A stretch of DNA of 64,000 bases from NCBI GenBank assembly GCA_905199445.1, contig CAJKGK010000016.1:1-64000 (forward strand). The letters are read 5' to 3'. The position numbers and the translations under genes are program-made. Shown here in pieces: positions 1 to 8,447 of this stretch. Position 1 is the first letter of the stretch. Each line of letters starts with the position of its first letter. Source of the stretch: an uncultured Lachnospiraceae bacterium. GTDB taxonomy: Bacteria > Bacillota > Clostridia > Lachnospirales > Lachnospiraceae. Below the pieces are notes generated by a model. The model saw nothing but the letters and a program-made list of their open reading frames with translations. It was not told where the DNA came from and made no database searches.

Positions 1-420
1 AAGTAAATAAGCTCTGGCATCCGAAAAAATCTCATCCGGGGTATGCATGAGACGAAGCACTGGCCCCGAAAATATCATACTGACAACGGATATAAAAATC
101 CATGCTCCAACAGATACATAAACAGCCATTCCGGCAATCTTTTGTATTTTTTCAAAGTCCCCGCCGCCAAAACTTTGGGAAACAAGAATACATGTTCCCA
201 TGGTGAGCCCGATAATCAGACACACAATCAAAAACAGCACCGACTGGGTGGCGCCAATAGCCGCCAGGGCATTTTTCCCTACAAAACGTCCCACCACAAT
301 GGAATCTACCATACTGTATACCTGCTGGAAAATATTTCCAAGAATCATCGGTATGGCAAAAGCGATCATCAGGCGAGCAGGGCTGCCTGATGTCATGTCT
401 CCTTTGTTATTTTTCTCCAT
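1..420 (-). CDS. MATE family efflux transporter (N-terminal part, cut by window edge)
   Basis: This is the N-terminal 140 residues of a multidrug/toxin extrusion transporter, an inner-membrane cation-coupled exporter. The start ATG at 418-420 follows an AAGGAGG site with good spacing. The sequence begins MEKNNKGDMTSGSPARLMI and continues through hydrophobic helices with the MATE-type stretch PMILGNIFQQVYSMVDSIVV and a second segment rich in Gly, Ser and Leu. The frame is open to base 1, so the C-terminal two thirds lie outside the window. The family call is firm. The substrate cannot be told from this fragment. Confidence 0.88.
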   Translation of the reverse strand, partial: MEKNNKGDMTSGSPARLMIAFAIPMILGNIFQQVYSMVDSIVVGRFVGKNALAAIGATQSVLFLIVCLIIGLTMGTCILVSQSFGGGDFEKIQKIAGMAVYVSVGAWIFISVVSMIFSGPVLRLMHTPDEIFSDARAYLL

Positions 421-520
421 CAAAAAACCTCCTTCATTTTAAGCCTTTTCGCCAATAGTGCCTCAAAAACTTTGACAGTCACCGACATCGCTTTGGAGAC
501 GTGCGCCGCAAGGCGCACAT

Positions 521-557
521 AAAAAAAGTGCGATCCTTTAAATCAGACCGCACTTTT
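521..557 (-). terminator. Rho-independent terminator after the thiW-like gene
   Basis: Arms at 524-532 and 549-557 (AAAAGTGCG / CGCACTTTT) pair perfectly. Read leftward, the stem is followed by a run of seven U. It lies downstream of the leftward gene ending at 660. A second perfect stem (GTGCGCC / GGCGCAC around a GCAA loop, 501-518) sits just beyond it. Confidence 0.8.
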
Positions 558-659
558 CTGTTTCCATACCAGCTAGTGTCCGTAATACGCAGCATAAAGC
601 TGCTCACTATTCTTCTAAAAGGGCTTTTATCTCAGCCATGTGATATAATCATATCATAA

Positions 660-1169
660 TCAAGGAAGATTTCCAAGATAAACGTCAAATATTTTTGCTT
701 TTTTCATGGCTGTTACCAGTATAGCAGCAAGTATGGTTCCGCCAAAGCTGGATACAAAAAACGGTACAACATAAGCAAACAAAGCAGCTGATGTGTTTCC
801 CATGAGCAAAACAGCAATCGGATAACTTAACAGTCCACCGATCACGGATGTGCCAAACAGCTCACCCAGATAAGCCCATGGCAGATGCCTGCCATATTTA
901 TAAAGCAGACCGCACAGCAGCGCACCGCACATCGAACCCGGGAAGGCCAGCAGTGTACCTGTTCCCATCAGGTTGCGGATCAGACTTGTAATAAAAGCCA
1001 TTCCCACAGCATAGCCCGGTCCTAAAAACACGCCACCCAGGATATTGATAAAATGCTGCATGGGTGCACATTTAGATGCGCCTACCGGAATAGACAGCGG
1101 TGAACACACAATCCCCACGGCGATTAAAATGCCTGCAAGTGCCAGTTTCTTTACGTTGATATTTTTCAT
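660..1169 (-). CDS. thiW: ThiW-family energy-coupling factor S component (thiamine precursor uptake)
   Basis: This is a 169-residue, very hydrophobic protein with about five membrane segments, the usual size for an ECF transporter substrate-binding S component. The start at 1169 is chosen because AGGAGG lies just upstream; the open frame runs further but has no signal there. The sequence reads MKNINVKKLALAGILIAVGI, then SPLSIPVGASKCAPMQHFIN, which matches the ThiW pattern. ThiW proteins are thought to import the thiazole precursor of thiamine using a shared ECF energizing module, which is not in this window. A TPP riboswitch with its own terminator sits upstream and supports the call. About 240 bases of leader separate that terminator from the start. 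Confidence 0.85.
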   Translation of the reverse strand: MKNINVKKLALAGILIAVGIVCSPLSIPVGASKCAPMQHFINILGGVFLGPGYAVGMAFITSLIRNLMGTGTLLAFPGSMCGALLCGLLYKYGRHLPWAYLGELFGTSVIGGLLSYPIAVLLMGNTSAALFAYVVPFFVSSFGGTILAAILVTAMKKAKIFDVYLGNLP

Positions 1170-1410
1170 TTTTTCCTCCTGTACTTCGGTCGATACTTCC
1201 TGGTATCCTCTCACTCCGGAACACGGATTCCCTCGCAGAATATTTTCGTACAGTGTACATATAAACAATGTACCGTAAAAATCCGAACGGCGCTCCCCGC
1301 CCGGCAAAACCCCATGCAGAAGGTGATTTTGATCAAACCTGCCAGATCATGAAGCAAAAAACCGCCAAAGCCAGCCCCAAACGACGTATAGCCTCAAACG
1401 ACCTGTACCA

Positions 1411-1443
1411 CATAAAAAAGGGCTTCCGGAATCCGGAAGCCCT
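1411..1443 (-). terminator. Riboswitch-controlled intrinsic terminator
   Basis: A perfect 10-bp stem (GGGCTTCCGG 1420-1429 with CCGGAAGCCC 1433-1442) is followed leftward by six U. It lies directly downstream of the TPP aptamer and upstream of thiW, the layout of transcription-attenuating riboswitches. Confidence 0.85.
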
Positions 1444-1466
1444 GAATATACGCTGATATATCTTTC

Positions 1467-1548
1467 TGCTTCCTTCACTGGTCTTAACCAACAGGTTCTA
1501 AGGGTCAGGTTTTACCTTCTCAACTTTCCTAACGGGAAGTCCCCCTGC
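1467..1548 (-). promoter_or_regulatory. TPP (THI-element) riboswitch aptamer
   Basis: On the minus strand the conserved THI-box parts occur in order: a GGGGGACTTCCC-like P1/P2 start, GTTGAGA (variant of CTGAGA), then ACCCTTAGAACCTG, then GACCAGTGAAGGAAG. These match the thiamine pyrophosphate aptamer core apart from the first G of the TGAGA box region. When TPP binds, the terminator at 1411-1443 should form and shut off the downstream ThiW gene. Confidence 0.9.
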
Positions 1549-1594
1549 AAAATTCTATATCATTTTAGCACAATTAGTCCATTAAGTAAAGAGA

Positions 1595-3991
1595 TTATTT
1601 TCTCTTCAGAATCGTCAGAACGGCACCGGCTACAATACCGGCAATAGACATAACACCAGCTACTGCGCCAAGAGGCGTGTTGTCTCCTGTCTTAGGAGCA
1701 TCTTTCTCCGGAGCCTTTGTTTCAGGAGCTTTTGTTTCTGTTTCTTTCTCAGTTGCTTTTTCTGTCTCTGTCTCAGTTGCTGTTTCTGTTTCAGTTTCTG
1801 TCGGAGCCTGAGTTTCTGTCTCTGTCTCTACAGGCGCTGTTGTTTCTGTTTCAGTTTCAGTTTCTGTTTCAGTTTCTGTATCTTCCTGAATCTTCTGAAT
1901 ATTTACATCCAGTTTTCCGCCATTTTCAGCAAAGAAGTCACCGGATACTGTCATTTCATAGCCTTCCGGTACATACTGTTCAAGAATGGCGTAATTATTT
2001 ACACCCTTTGGAACAAAGTAGTCACCGCCGGCTACAAATGTATCCCCGTCCATGAAACGGATGTTCATAATAACGTCTGTGCTGATTTTCTGGATATTTA
2101 CATCCAGTTTTCCGCCTTCTGTGGCAAAGAAGTCACCGGATACTGTCATTTCATAACCTTCCGGCACATACTGTTTAAGGATAGCGTAGTTATTTACGCC
2201 TTCAGGTAATGTATAATCGCCACCAGCCACAAATGTTTCGCCGTCCATGAAACGAACATTCATAATAACTTCTGTTTTAACTTTACGGACATTAACATTG
2301 AGGCTTGCACCTTCCTGAGCATAGAAATCACCGAATACTGTCATTACATAGCCTTCTGGTACGTACTGTTCAAGGATTGAATAGTTGTTTACACCTTCAG
2401 GTAATGTATAATCGCCACCGGCAATAAATTCTTCGCCATCCATGAATCTTACGTTCATGATAACGTCTTTCTGGATCTTTTCAACATTTACTTCAAGAAC
2501 GCCGCCTTCAGAAGCAGTAAAGTCACCGCTGACTGTCATTACATAGCCTTCTGGTACATACTGTTCAAGTACGGAATAGTTGTTTACACCTTCAGGGACT
2601 TTGTAATCGCCGCCGGCAATAAACGCTTCACCATCCATGAAACGAATGTTCATAATGACATCTCTGTCAATCTTCTGAACGCTTACATTAAGATTTCCGC
2701 CTTCTGTGGCCATAAAGTCACCGCTGACTGTCATCATGTAGCCTTCCGGTACATACTGTTCAAGTACAGAATAGTTATTTGTACCTTCTGTTAATGTATA
2801 GTCACCGCCGGCTACAAATGTATCCCCGTCCATGAAACGGATGTTCATTGTTACTGCCTTGTTGACTTTCTGTACATTTACAGTAAGTTCTCCGCCTTCA
2901 GAAGCATAGAAGTCACCGGATACTGTCATTACATAGCCTTCCGGCACGTACTGTTCAAGTACAGAATAGTTATTTGTTCCTGCAGGAATGCTGTAGTCAC
3001 CGCCAGCAACAAACACTTCGCCATCCATGAAACGAACGTTCATTGTAACATCTTCCTGAATCTTAACCATGTTTACAACAACGGATGTACCTTCTTTTAC
3101 AAAGAAGTCACCGCTTGTTGTCATTTTATAACCTTCTGGAACCATATCCGCAAGTTCAGAATAGTTATGTACGCCAGCCTTTAATGTAAAGTCGCCGCCT
3201 TTAACAACTTCGCCTGTTGCACTGTCTTTAAACTGAATGTTTACAATGACATCCTGAGAAACCTTTTCGATGTTCACAATGATTGGCGCATTGTTTGTGT
3301 GGAAGTCACCGCTGCTTGTCATTCTGTAGCCTGCAGGAACCAGTCCGGCAAGTTCGGAATAATTGTGAACACCAGCTGTTAATGTAAAGTCGCCGCCTTT
3401 AATCACTTCGCCTGTTGCCACATCTGTAAACTGAATATTCACGATCGCATTCTGAGCAATTTTGCGGATGTGAACAACGATTGCGCCATCGGCTGTATTA
3501 AAGTCACCGCTGACTGTCATCTCATAGCCTTCCGGTACAAGGCTTGCCAGTTCAGAATAGCTGTGTACACCGGCTGTTAATGTAAAGTCGCCGCCTTTAA
3601 CAACTTCACCAGTTTCTACATCTGTAAACTGAATGTTTACAACTGCATTTTCAGGTTCTGTGCTTATTGGTGCCACATTAAAAGTATAGCTTGATGATCC
3701 ATCTTCAGCGACAAAAAAATCTCCGCTGCCTGTCAGTTCATATCCTGCCGGAATAATCCCAGCCAGATCAGAATAGCTGTGTACACCTGGAGTAAAGAAA
3801 TAATCTCCAGCACCAACAACATTTGTACCGTCTGTAAAGATCACATGAACCGGTACCTCATTCTGTGTAGCTTCTGTACTCTGTGTATTCGCCTGTGTTT
3901 CAGCTGCAAATGAAGCCGGAACACCAGACATACTTACGGAAACCACAAGAGCGCCTGTTAAGCACGCTGTCATCCATTTTTTTCTATACAT
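1595..3991 (-). CDS. Ten-repeat, sortase-anchored surface protein
   Basis: This is a 798-residue secreted wall protein. Residues 1-30 are a signal peptide ending SFAA. Ten tandem units of about 65 residues follow. Unit 1 is divergent. Units 2-4 share VNIQFTD-TGEV-KGGDFTL and a VHNYSELA motif. Units 5-10 share RFMDG-F-AGGDY, NNYSVLEQYVPEGY and MTVSGDF. Residues from about 702 to 763 are a Thr-Glu repeat that probably spans the wall. The tail has APKTGDN (765-771), a hydrophobic stretch and KRK, a sorting signal in which Ala replaces the usual Leu of LPxTG. The start has a strong AGGAGGAG site. I do not recognise the repeat family; a beta-rich adhesin role is inference. It is divergent from a two-component system. 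Confidence 0.85.
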   Translation of the reverse strand: MYRKKWMTACLTGALVVSVSMSGVPASFAAETQANTQSTEATQNEVPVHVIFTDGTNVVGAGDYFFTPGVHSYSDLAGIIPAGYELTGSGDFFVAEDGSSSYTFNVAPISTEPENAVVNIQFTDVETGEVVKGGDFTLTAGVHSYSELASLVPEGYEMTVSGDFNTADGAIVVHIRKIAQNAIVNIQFTDVATGEVIKGGDFTLTAGVHNYSELAGLVPAGYRMTSSGDFHTNNAPIIVNIEKVSQDVIVNIQFKDSATGEVVKGGDFTLKAGVHNYSELADMVPEGYKMTTSGDFFVKEGTSVVVNMVKIQEDVTMNVRFMDGEVFVAGGDYSIPAGTNNYSVLEQYVPEGYVMTVSGDFYASEGGELTVNVQKVNKAVTMNIRFMDGDTFVAGGDYTLTEGTNNYSVLEQYVPEGYMMTVSGDFMATEGGNLNVSVQKIDRDVIMNIRFMDGEAFIAGGDYKVPEGVNNYSVLEQYVPEGYVMTVSGDFTASEGGVLEVNVEKIQKDVIMNVRFMDGEEFIAGGDYTLPEGVNNYSILEQYVPEGYVMTVFGDFYAQEGASLNVNVRKVKTEVIMNVRFMDGETFVAGGDYTLPEGVNNYAILKQYVPEGYEMTVSGDFFATEGGKLDVNIQKISTDVIMNIRFMDGDTFVAGGDYFVPKGVNNYAILEQYVPEGYEMTVSGDFFAENGGKLDVNIQKIQEDTETETETETETETTAPVETETETQAPTETETETATETETEKATEKETETKAPETKAPEKDAPKTGDNTPLGAVAGVMSIAGIVAGAVLTILKRK

Positions 3992-4046
3992 CTCGATCTC
4001 CTCCTACTTTTCCCATATAAGGAAAAAAATGCTATTAACACCTTTA

Positions 4047-4107
4047 ATTATAATAATTTTTCCAAAAAAATCCTATTTTTGGTGTGAAAGGCAGTTTTGT
4101 GGTGTGA
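4047..4107 (-). promoter_or_regulatory. Weak promoter with GGTGTGA direct repeats upstream of the repeat protein
   Basis: Leftward -10 TATAAT at 4047-4052 with a 17-bp spacer to a poor -35 (TAGGAT, 4070-4075). Immediately upstream are two identical GGTGTGA words at 4081-4087 and 4101-4107, 20 bp apart. A related inverted GGTGTTA lies near 4037-4043, within the early transcribed region. A poor -35 with direct repeats beside it suggests an activator-dependent promoter. The adjacent LytTR regulator is the obvious candidate, but that is inference. Confidence 0.5.
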
Positions 4108-4186
4108 GTTGTTAAGCCGTATTCTTGTTTCTCTTTATTTAAATCCTTACAATAATAAGAAGAAACAAATGACAGAGGTGAACAGC

Positions 4187-4903
4187 ATGAAGATCGCTAT
4201 CGTAGATGATAATAACGATGATGCAGTGAAGCTTGCACAAATCGCAGGAGAATGGAACAAAAAAAATGATTGGCCTTTGGATTTACACACTTATACAAGT
4301 GGAGAAGCATTTCTGGAAAAATTCAATCAGGAAAACTTTGATGTGATTTTCATGGACATCTTCATGGACGGAATTGACGGCATAGAAACAGCTCAAAAGG
4401 TCAGGCAAAAAGATCTTATGGTGTTAATTGTATTTTTAACAACCAGCGATGAACATATATATAAAGCCACACAGCTGCATATTTTTGATTATGTAAAAAA
4501 ACCGCTGAACAAAAAACGCCTGTTTGGCGTGTTTGAGGAAATAGGAAAAACTTTGCCCCAGCATTCACGAACCATAAGTTTTACATGCGGCCGACATCAT
4601 GTGGTGATGAAACTTTCAGATATCCTTTATATTGTTGCCAACAATAACTATACCGTATTTACCACATTCAGCGGAGAAGAGCGCTATCGGATTTTCTTCT
4701 CTCAGGCTGCCCAGCTGCTGGCAGATGAACGTTTTCTGATCTGCACACGGGGTGTTGCCGTAAATATGGATTATGTCATTCGGCAGGAACAGGCCACATT
4801 TGAAATGAACGACGGAAGGAAATTTCCGATCCGAAGAAACGGAAGAAAACAGATTATCGAAACATATGAGCATTACCAATTTAGTAAACTGGAGCGTCTC
4901 TGA
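4187..4903 (+). CDS. LytTR-family response regulator (AgrA-like)
   Basis: This 238-residue regulator has a receiver domain (residues 1-115) and a LytTR DNA-binding domain (about 135-235). Visible receiver residues are acidic D7/D8, the phospho-acceptor D57 in DVIFMDIFMDG, the conserved Thr in FLTTSDEH and the Lys of VKKPL (K105). The LytTR part contains SDILYIVANNNYTVF and the closing RFLICTRGVAVNMDYV pattern. The ATG at 4187 is preferred because an AGAGGTG site precedes it and the protein then begins MKIAIVDD, as expected; the upstream in-frame ATG at 4097 has no site. The sensor kinase follows at 4964. The divergent repeat protein is its probable target. Confidence 0.92.
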   Translation: MKIAIVDDNNDDAVKLAQIAGEWNKKNDWPLDLHTYTSGEAFLEKFNQENFDVIFMDIFMDGIDGIETAQKVRQKDLMVLIVFLTTSDEHIYKATQLHIFDYVKKPLNKKRLFGVFEEIGKTLPQHSRTISFTCGRHHVVMKLSDILYIVANNNYTVFTTFSGEERYRIFFSQAAQLLADERFLICTRGVAVNMDYVIRQEQATFEMNDGRKFPIRRNGRKQIIETYEHYQFSKLERL

Positions 4904-4963
4904 CAAAAATCCAACGCGCGCAGGACTAAAATTGGGCTTAAAAATAGAAATAGGATTATAAAT

Positions 4964-6283
4964 ATGAACAATATCTTTGAGTTACTTGGGGATTATTTCG
5001 TTATACTTGCCCTTATCCCTTTTTGTTATATTCCGGTTCGGGATTTCCCGACTCGGAATAAACCTACACTGACAATACAAATCATTGTATCCCTGTCTCT
5101 GTTTATCACAGTGACCCTGTGCACAGCAATAGGTTTTCCTGGAAAAACACCGCAAATACTCACACTGCCCACAGCTGTATATTTTTATATATTTTACCAT
5201 AGTGAAATCAACCTGCCCACATATCAAAAACTGTTCTGGTTCTGTTCCTCGCTCATGCTTGAAACCTTTACCTGTCTGCTTTCCTCCATGACTTATGTAT
5301 TTATTTACCCTTATATCCAGCATCCCGCCTTAAGCATCCTTTGTGCATTCCCGGAACCCATCACAGTCCGGGTATGCCAAACACTTTTGCTGCTTCTGGC
5401 CGATGGCCTGCTTTACATTCCTGTGCACAGATACATAAGCGGTCTATTTAAAACCCTCCATGGAAAAAGACTATGGAAATACATATGGAGTATTCCCGTC
5501 ATTTTTACTGTCTTCTATGAATATTTAGGTTCCCAACACCAATGGTTTAAGTCTGCCTTACCAGAAAGCGTTGCTGTGGTCTTCATCCTGTTTTTTGTGA
5601 ATCTGCTGATTTATGCCATGGTCTATTGGATCAGCCAATTAATCGCTGCCAATGAGCAGCTCAATGACACCAATCAAATGCTTTCCCTCTATGAAAGCCA
5701 GTATATACAGCTGTTGGATCACATACAGGAAACAAGCCGCCAGCGCCATGATTTCCGTCATCAGCTCACGGTTATTTCAGAGCTTTTAAATCACGAAAAT
5801 TATCAAGGGGCCAGAGAATACTTAAACGCCTACAGCGGACTGCTCTCCCGAAAGCTCATTCGCTACACCGACTCCGCCGCCATGAATGCTTTGTTATCTC
5901 ATTATGCCAACCTTTGTAATGCCAAAGAAATCCATACGGATTTCAAACTGCAGCTGCCCCAAAACCTGCCGATCACAGATATTGATCTTTGCACACTGCT
6001 GGGTAATCTGCTGGAAAACGCAGTCCATGGCTGTACCGGTACCGCCGCTCCCTGTATCACCCTAAAAGCAGCTCAGACAGCACCGCATCTGATTGCCATA
6101 CAAATCGGTAATCCCTATGAGGGAACCCTCATACACCGCAACGGAAAATTCATTTCTACGAAACACAAAGCACCGGGTATTGGCCTGGATTCGGTTCACC
6201 GGGTTACAGAAAAATATCAGGGAAAACTTGAAATTTCGGATGATCAGCAATATTTCCTTGTAAAAATATTGCTCAGATGGTAA
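4964..6283 (+). CDS. AgrC-like sensor histidine kinase (GHKL ATPase)
   Basis: This 439-residue membrane kinase has about six hydrophobic helices in residues 8-228, a short coiled linker (228-258), the dimerisation/phospho-acceptor segment RQRHDFRHQLTV (probable phospho-His H262) and a GHKL ATPase domain. The N-box is LLGNLLENAVHG (N348, N352) and the G-box is PGIGLDSV (405-411). There is no PAS, HAMP or large extracellular domain, as in peptide-sensing AgrC/ComD-type kinases. No autoinducing-peptide precursor or AgrB-type protease was found nearby, so the signal is unknown. It lies 60 bases after the response regulator and forms a pair with it. Confidence 0.9.
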   Translation: MNNIFELLGDYFVILALIPFCYIPVRDFPTRNKPTLTIQIIVSLSLFITVTLCTAIGFPGKTPQILTLPTAVYFYIFYHSEINLPTYQKLFWFCSSLMLETFTCLLSSMTYVFIYPYIQHPALSILCAFPEPITVRVCQTLLLLLADGLLYIPVHRYISGLFKTLHGKRLWKYIWSIPVIFTVFYEYLGSQHQWFKSALPESVAVVFILFFVNLLIYAMVYWISQLIAANEQLNDTNQMLSLYESQYIQLLDHIQETSRQRHDFRHQLTVISELLNHENYQGAREYLNAYSGLLSRKLIRYTDSAAMNALLSHYANLCNAKEIHTDFKLQLPQNLPITDIDLCTLLGNLLENAVHGCTGTAAPCITLKAAQTAPHLIAIQIGNPYEGTLIHRNGKFISTKHKAPGIGLDSVHRVTEKYQGKLEISDDQQYFLVKILLRW

Positions 6284-6296
6284 ACAAAAATCATCA

Positions 6297-6342
6297 CAGC
6301 CCGCCCCATGATACCGGAAAAATCCGGCCCCAGGGCGGGCTG
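6297..6342. terminator. Bidirectional terminator between convergent genes
   Basis: A 10-bp GC-rich stem, CAGCCCGCCC (6297-6306) with GGGCGGGCTG (6333-6342), lies between the kinase stop and the leftward nucleotidyltransferase stop. An AT-rich tract follows on either side. Confidence 0.65.
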
Positions 6343-6383
6343 TCAGCTTATAAAAATTCAATTTAAAATTCGATTTTAAGAAC

Positions 6384-7316
6384 TCATTTCTGAAGATCCG
6401 CAAATAAATCGGTTTTATAAACACCATCTGCAATCAGCTTTTTAAAGGAGCTGACCACATAATCCTTATCTTCCTTATAGGTTACGCCAAACCACTTATC
6501 CGCTGTATCAAGAACCTTCACTGCAACCTGTCCTTTGTGCAGCAATTCATCAATGAAAATCGGAAGCAAATATTCTGCCTTTAATTCATTACCTTCCAGT
6601 CTTTCAAAAAACGCCGTGAATCCGGTTTTGAGTGTATCCACAAACTCCGGCTTTAAGCCCCACATATTCATGGAAACGTAGGATGCGGCATCAATCGTGC
6701 GCTTTTGTCCATCACAGTCCACGGCTGCACCTTCAGAAGTTTTAATAATATTGGAAGTCTCATCCACGCCCATCAGGTAGCTGTTTTCATCCACACGGCA
6801 TACGCCTCTTGTGACACCGCCATTTTCGCTGAGCGTGTTCTTTAAAATAAATCCGGCCATACAAAATTCAGACGGATCGCTACTGTTTACAAGAAATTCA
6901 TGAATCTTTACGAAAGCTTCCTTGCCGTAATAATCATCTGCGTTAATTACAACAAAAGGCTCATGAAGCTTACCTTCACATGAAAGCACGGCCTGCCCGG
7001 TTCCCCATGGTTTTGTACGATTTTGCGGGAAATCAAAACCCTCAGGAATATTTTTAAGATCCTGATATGCATAATCAATTTCCACATGAAGCTTACCGCA
7101 AATCTTCTCAATGCGGTTGCCAATGGCCTCTTTAAATGCATCTTCAATGTCTTTACGAATAATAAAAATAATCTTATTAAAACCCGCTTCAATGGCATCA
7201 TGAATGGAATAATCCATAATAATTTCACCATTGGGCCCTACAGGTTCCAGCTGTTTAATACCGCCGCCAAAACGAGAGCCAATACCTGCCGCCATAATTA
7301 CCAAGGTTGTTTTCAT
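6384..7316 (-). CDS. Sugar-phosphate nucleotidyltransferase
   Basis: This 310-residue enzyme of the NTP_transferase fold should activate a sugar phosphate to an NDP-sugar. It begins MKTTLVIMAAGIGSRFGGG, the nucleotide-binding signature, then has IKQLEPVGPNGEIIMDYSI and the metal-binding-like VVINADDYYG. The start at 7316 is preferred over the upstream ATG at 7337 because GGAG lies at proper distance and the motif begins at residue 2. The sugar and base are not readable from sequence. It sits leftward of the CpsB-type phosphatase, between the surface-protein region and amino-sugar metabolism, so a role in cell-surface glycan precursors is likely. Confidence 0.82.
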   Translation of the reverse strand: MKTTLVIMAAGIGSRFGGGIKQLEPVGPNGEIIMDYSIHDAIEAGFNKIIFIIRKDIEDAFKEAIGNRIEKICGKLHVEIDYAYQDLKNIPEGFDFPQNRTKPWGTGQAVLSCEGKLHEPFVVINADDYYGKEAFVKIHEFLVNSSDPSEFCMAGFILKNTLSENGGVTRGVCRVDENSYLMGVDETSNIIKTSEGAAVDCDGQKRTIDAASYVSMNMWGLKPEFVDTLKTGFTAFFERLEGNELKAEYLLPIFIDELLHKGQVAVKVLDTADKWFGVTYKEDKDYVVSSFKKLIADGVYKTDLFADLQK

Positions 7317-7473
7317 CTGTATAATACTCCTTCTCAATACTTAATTCAACTGGCTCAAAACAAAAGCCAATAGACCATCTGCTGATGGTGTACCATTTTA
7401 TATGATAACACATAATCACACAAAAATCCACGAAAAAAATCCCACCTGCTGCTCATCTCCAATGTCTTCATCA

Positions 7474-8211
7474 TCATTCCAGGAGCTGATCTGAAAGCAC
7501 CTTCATGGGATTTTCCCTGGCCATCCGAATCAGTGCAGCCTCCCCGCAATTTTTTTCAATCCATGCCGCGGCCTGTCCGTAAACCGGCGGCCTTGTGGTA
7601 CAGTTATGCATATCCGTTCCCAACAGATCAATCAATCCGTCTTTAACCAGCCTGCGGCAATATCGTACGGAAGTACTCATAAAATTTCCCAAAAGGCTGG
7701 ACACATTCATCTGAAAAAGTACCGAAGCCTGCTTAAGCTCCTGAATATATGCGTCATGGTTCCACAAACACCGAAATCGTTCCACATGGGCAATCACCGG
7801 TATGTGGCAGGACTGGAAAATTTCCTGAACTGCTCCATAGAGCCCCTTATAAGAAATATCCGGCATAAATTCCACCAGGACATACCGGCTGCCATTATAG
7901 GAACGAACCTTTCCTGCCGTCAGTTCCTCCCCGGCTCCAGGTTCATAAAGCAGCTCATTACCTGAATACAGACGCATCTGGGGATAGGCTGTACCCATCC
8001 ACTGCCGAAGCTCTTCCTCCCGCTGCCGGATCACCGATCTATCCATGCAGTATCCCCGATCCCCAAGAACATAGTGGGGCGTTGCACAGATTCCCCGTAC
8101 CCCCTGCTGCCAGGCCATCTCAATCATTGCACAACTCTCCTTAAACGACTGCGCCCCATCGTCAATTCCCGGTAAAACATGCGAATGCATATCAAAAAAT
8201 CCAGTATTCAC
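7474..8211 (-). CDS. CpsB/YwqE-type protein tyrosine phosphatase (PHP domain)
   Basis: This enzyme of about 245 residues has the PHP metal-binding signature FFDMHSHVLPGIDDGA at the N-terminus, then CATPHY and a late LGTDMHNC motif that completes the metal site. Enzymes of this family are Mn-dependent phosphatases that dephosphorylate the CpsD tyrosine kinase and tune capsule export; a CpsD is encoded at 33325-33999 in this window. The start is uncertain. GTG at 8211 is chosen; a TTG at 8223 lies too close to its AAAGGA site, and the internal ATG is inside the conserved DMHSH motif. The gene is separated from the polysaccharide operon by glmSM and ugd. Confidence 0.85.
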   Translation of the reverse strand: MNTGFFDMHSHVLPGIDDGAQSFKESCAMIEMAWQQGVRGICATPHYVLGDRGYCMDRSVIRQREEELRQWMGTAYPQMRLYSGNELLYEPGAGEELTAGKVRSYNGSRYVLVEFMPDISYKGLYGAVQEIFQSCHIPVIAHVERFRCLWNHDAYIQELKQASVLFQMNVSSLLGNFMSTSVRYCRRLVKDGLIDLLGTDMHNCTTRPPVYGQAAAWIEKNCGEAALIRMARENPMKVLSDQLLE

Positions 8212-8330
8212 CGCTCCCGTCAATCCTTTCTGTGCTTATTTGCATGACACTGATGTATATAATAAATGTTTTATCTCCCTGATGCCACATAATTAACTAT
8301 ATCTAACAGTATTTTAAACGATATTCATTA

Positions 8331-8382
8331 AAAAGACAAGAAAAGCCTAAGACACAAAAAATATTTTTCTGCGCCTCAGACT
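8331..8382 (-). terminator. Terminator of the glmM-glmS operon
   Basis: A long stem lies between about 8344-8362 and 8363-8382 (AGCCTAAGACAC pairing with GCGCCTCAGACT through several G-U pairs). Read leftward it is followed by a U-rich tail (8331-8343). Confidence 0.75.
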
Positions 8383-8447
8383 TTCAATGATCTTTCCTGT
8401 ATTTCAGGCTTTCAATATCGTCACCTTATATTTCATGGGTTAAAATT

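Noticed and set aside
43..442. Plus-strand frames at the left edge
   Set aside because: They lie antisense to a clear MATE transporter with a strong ribosome site; their peptides show no family features.
1717..2055. Leu/Phe-rich plus-strand frame of 112 codons
   Set aside because: It is the antisense of the Thr-Glu repeat of the surface protein; repetitive codons keep the reverse frame open.
1921..3640. CRISPR-like periodic repeats
   Set aside because: The roughly 195-base period is that of the protein repeats in one coding frame; there are no spacers or cas genes.
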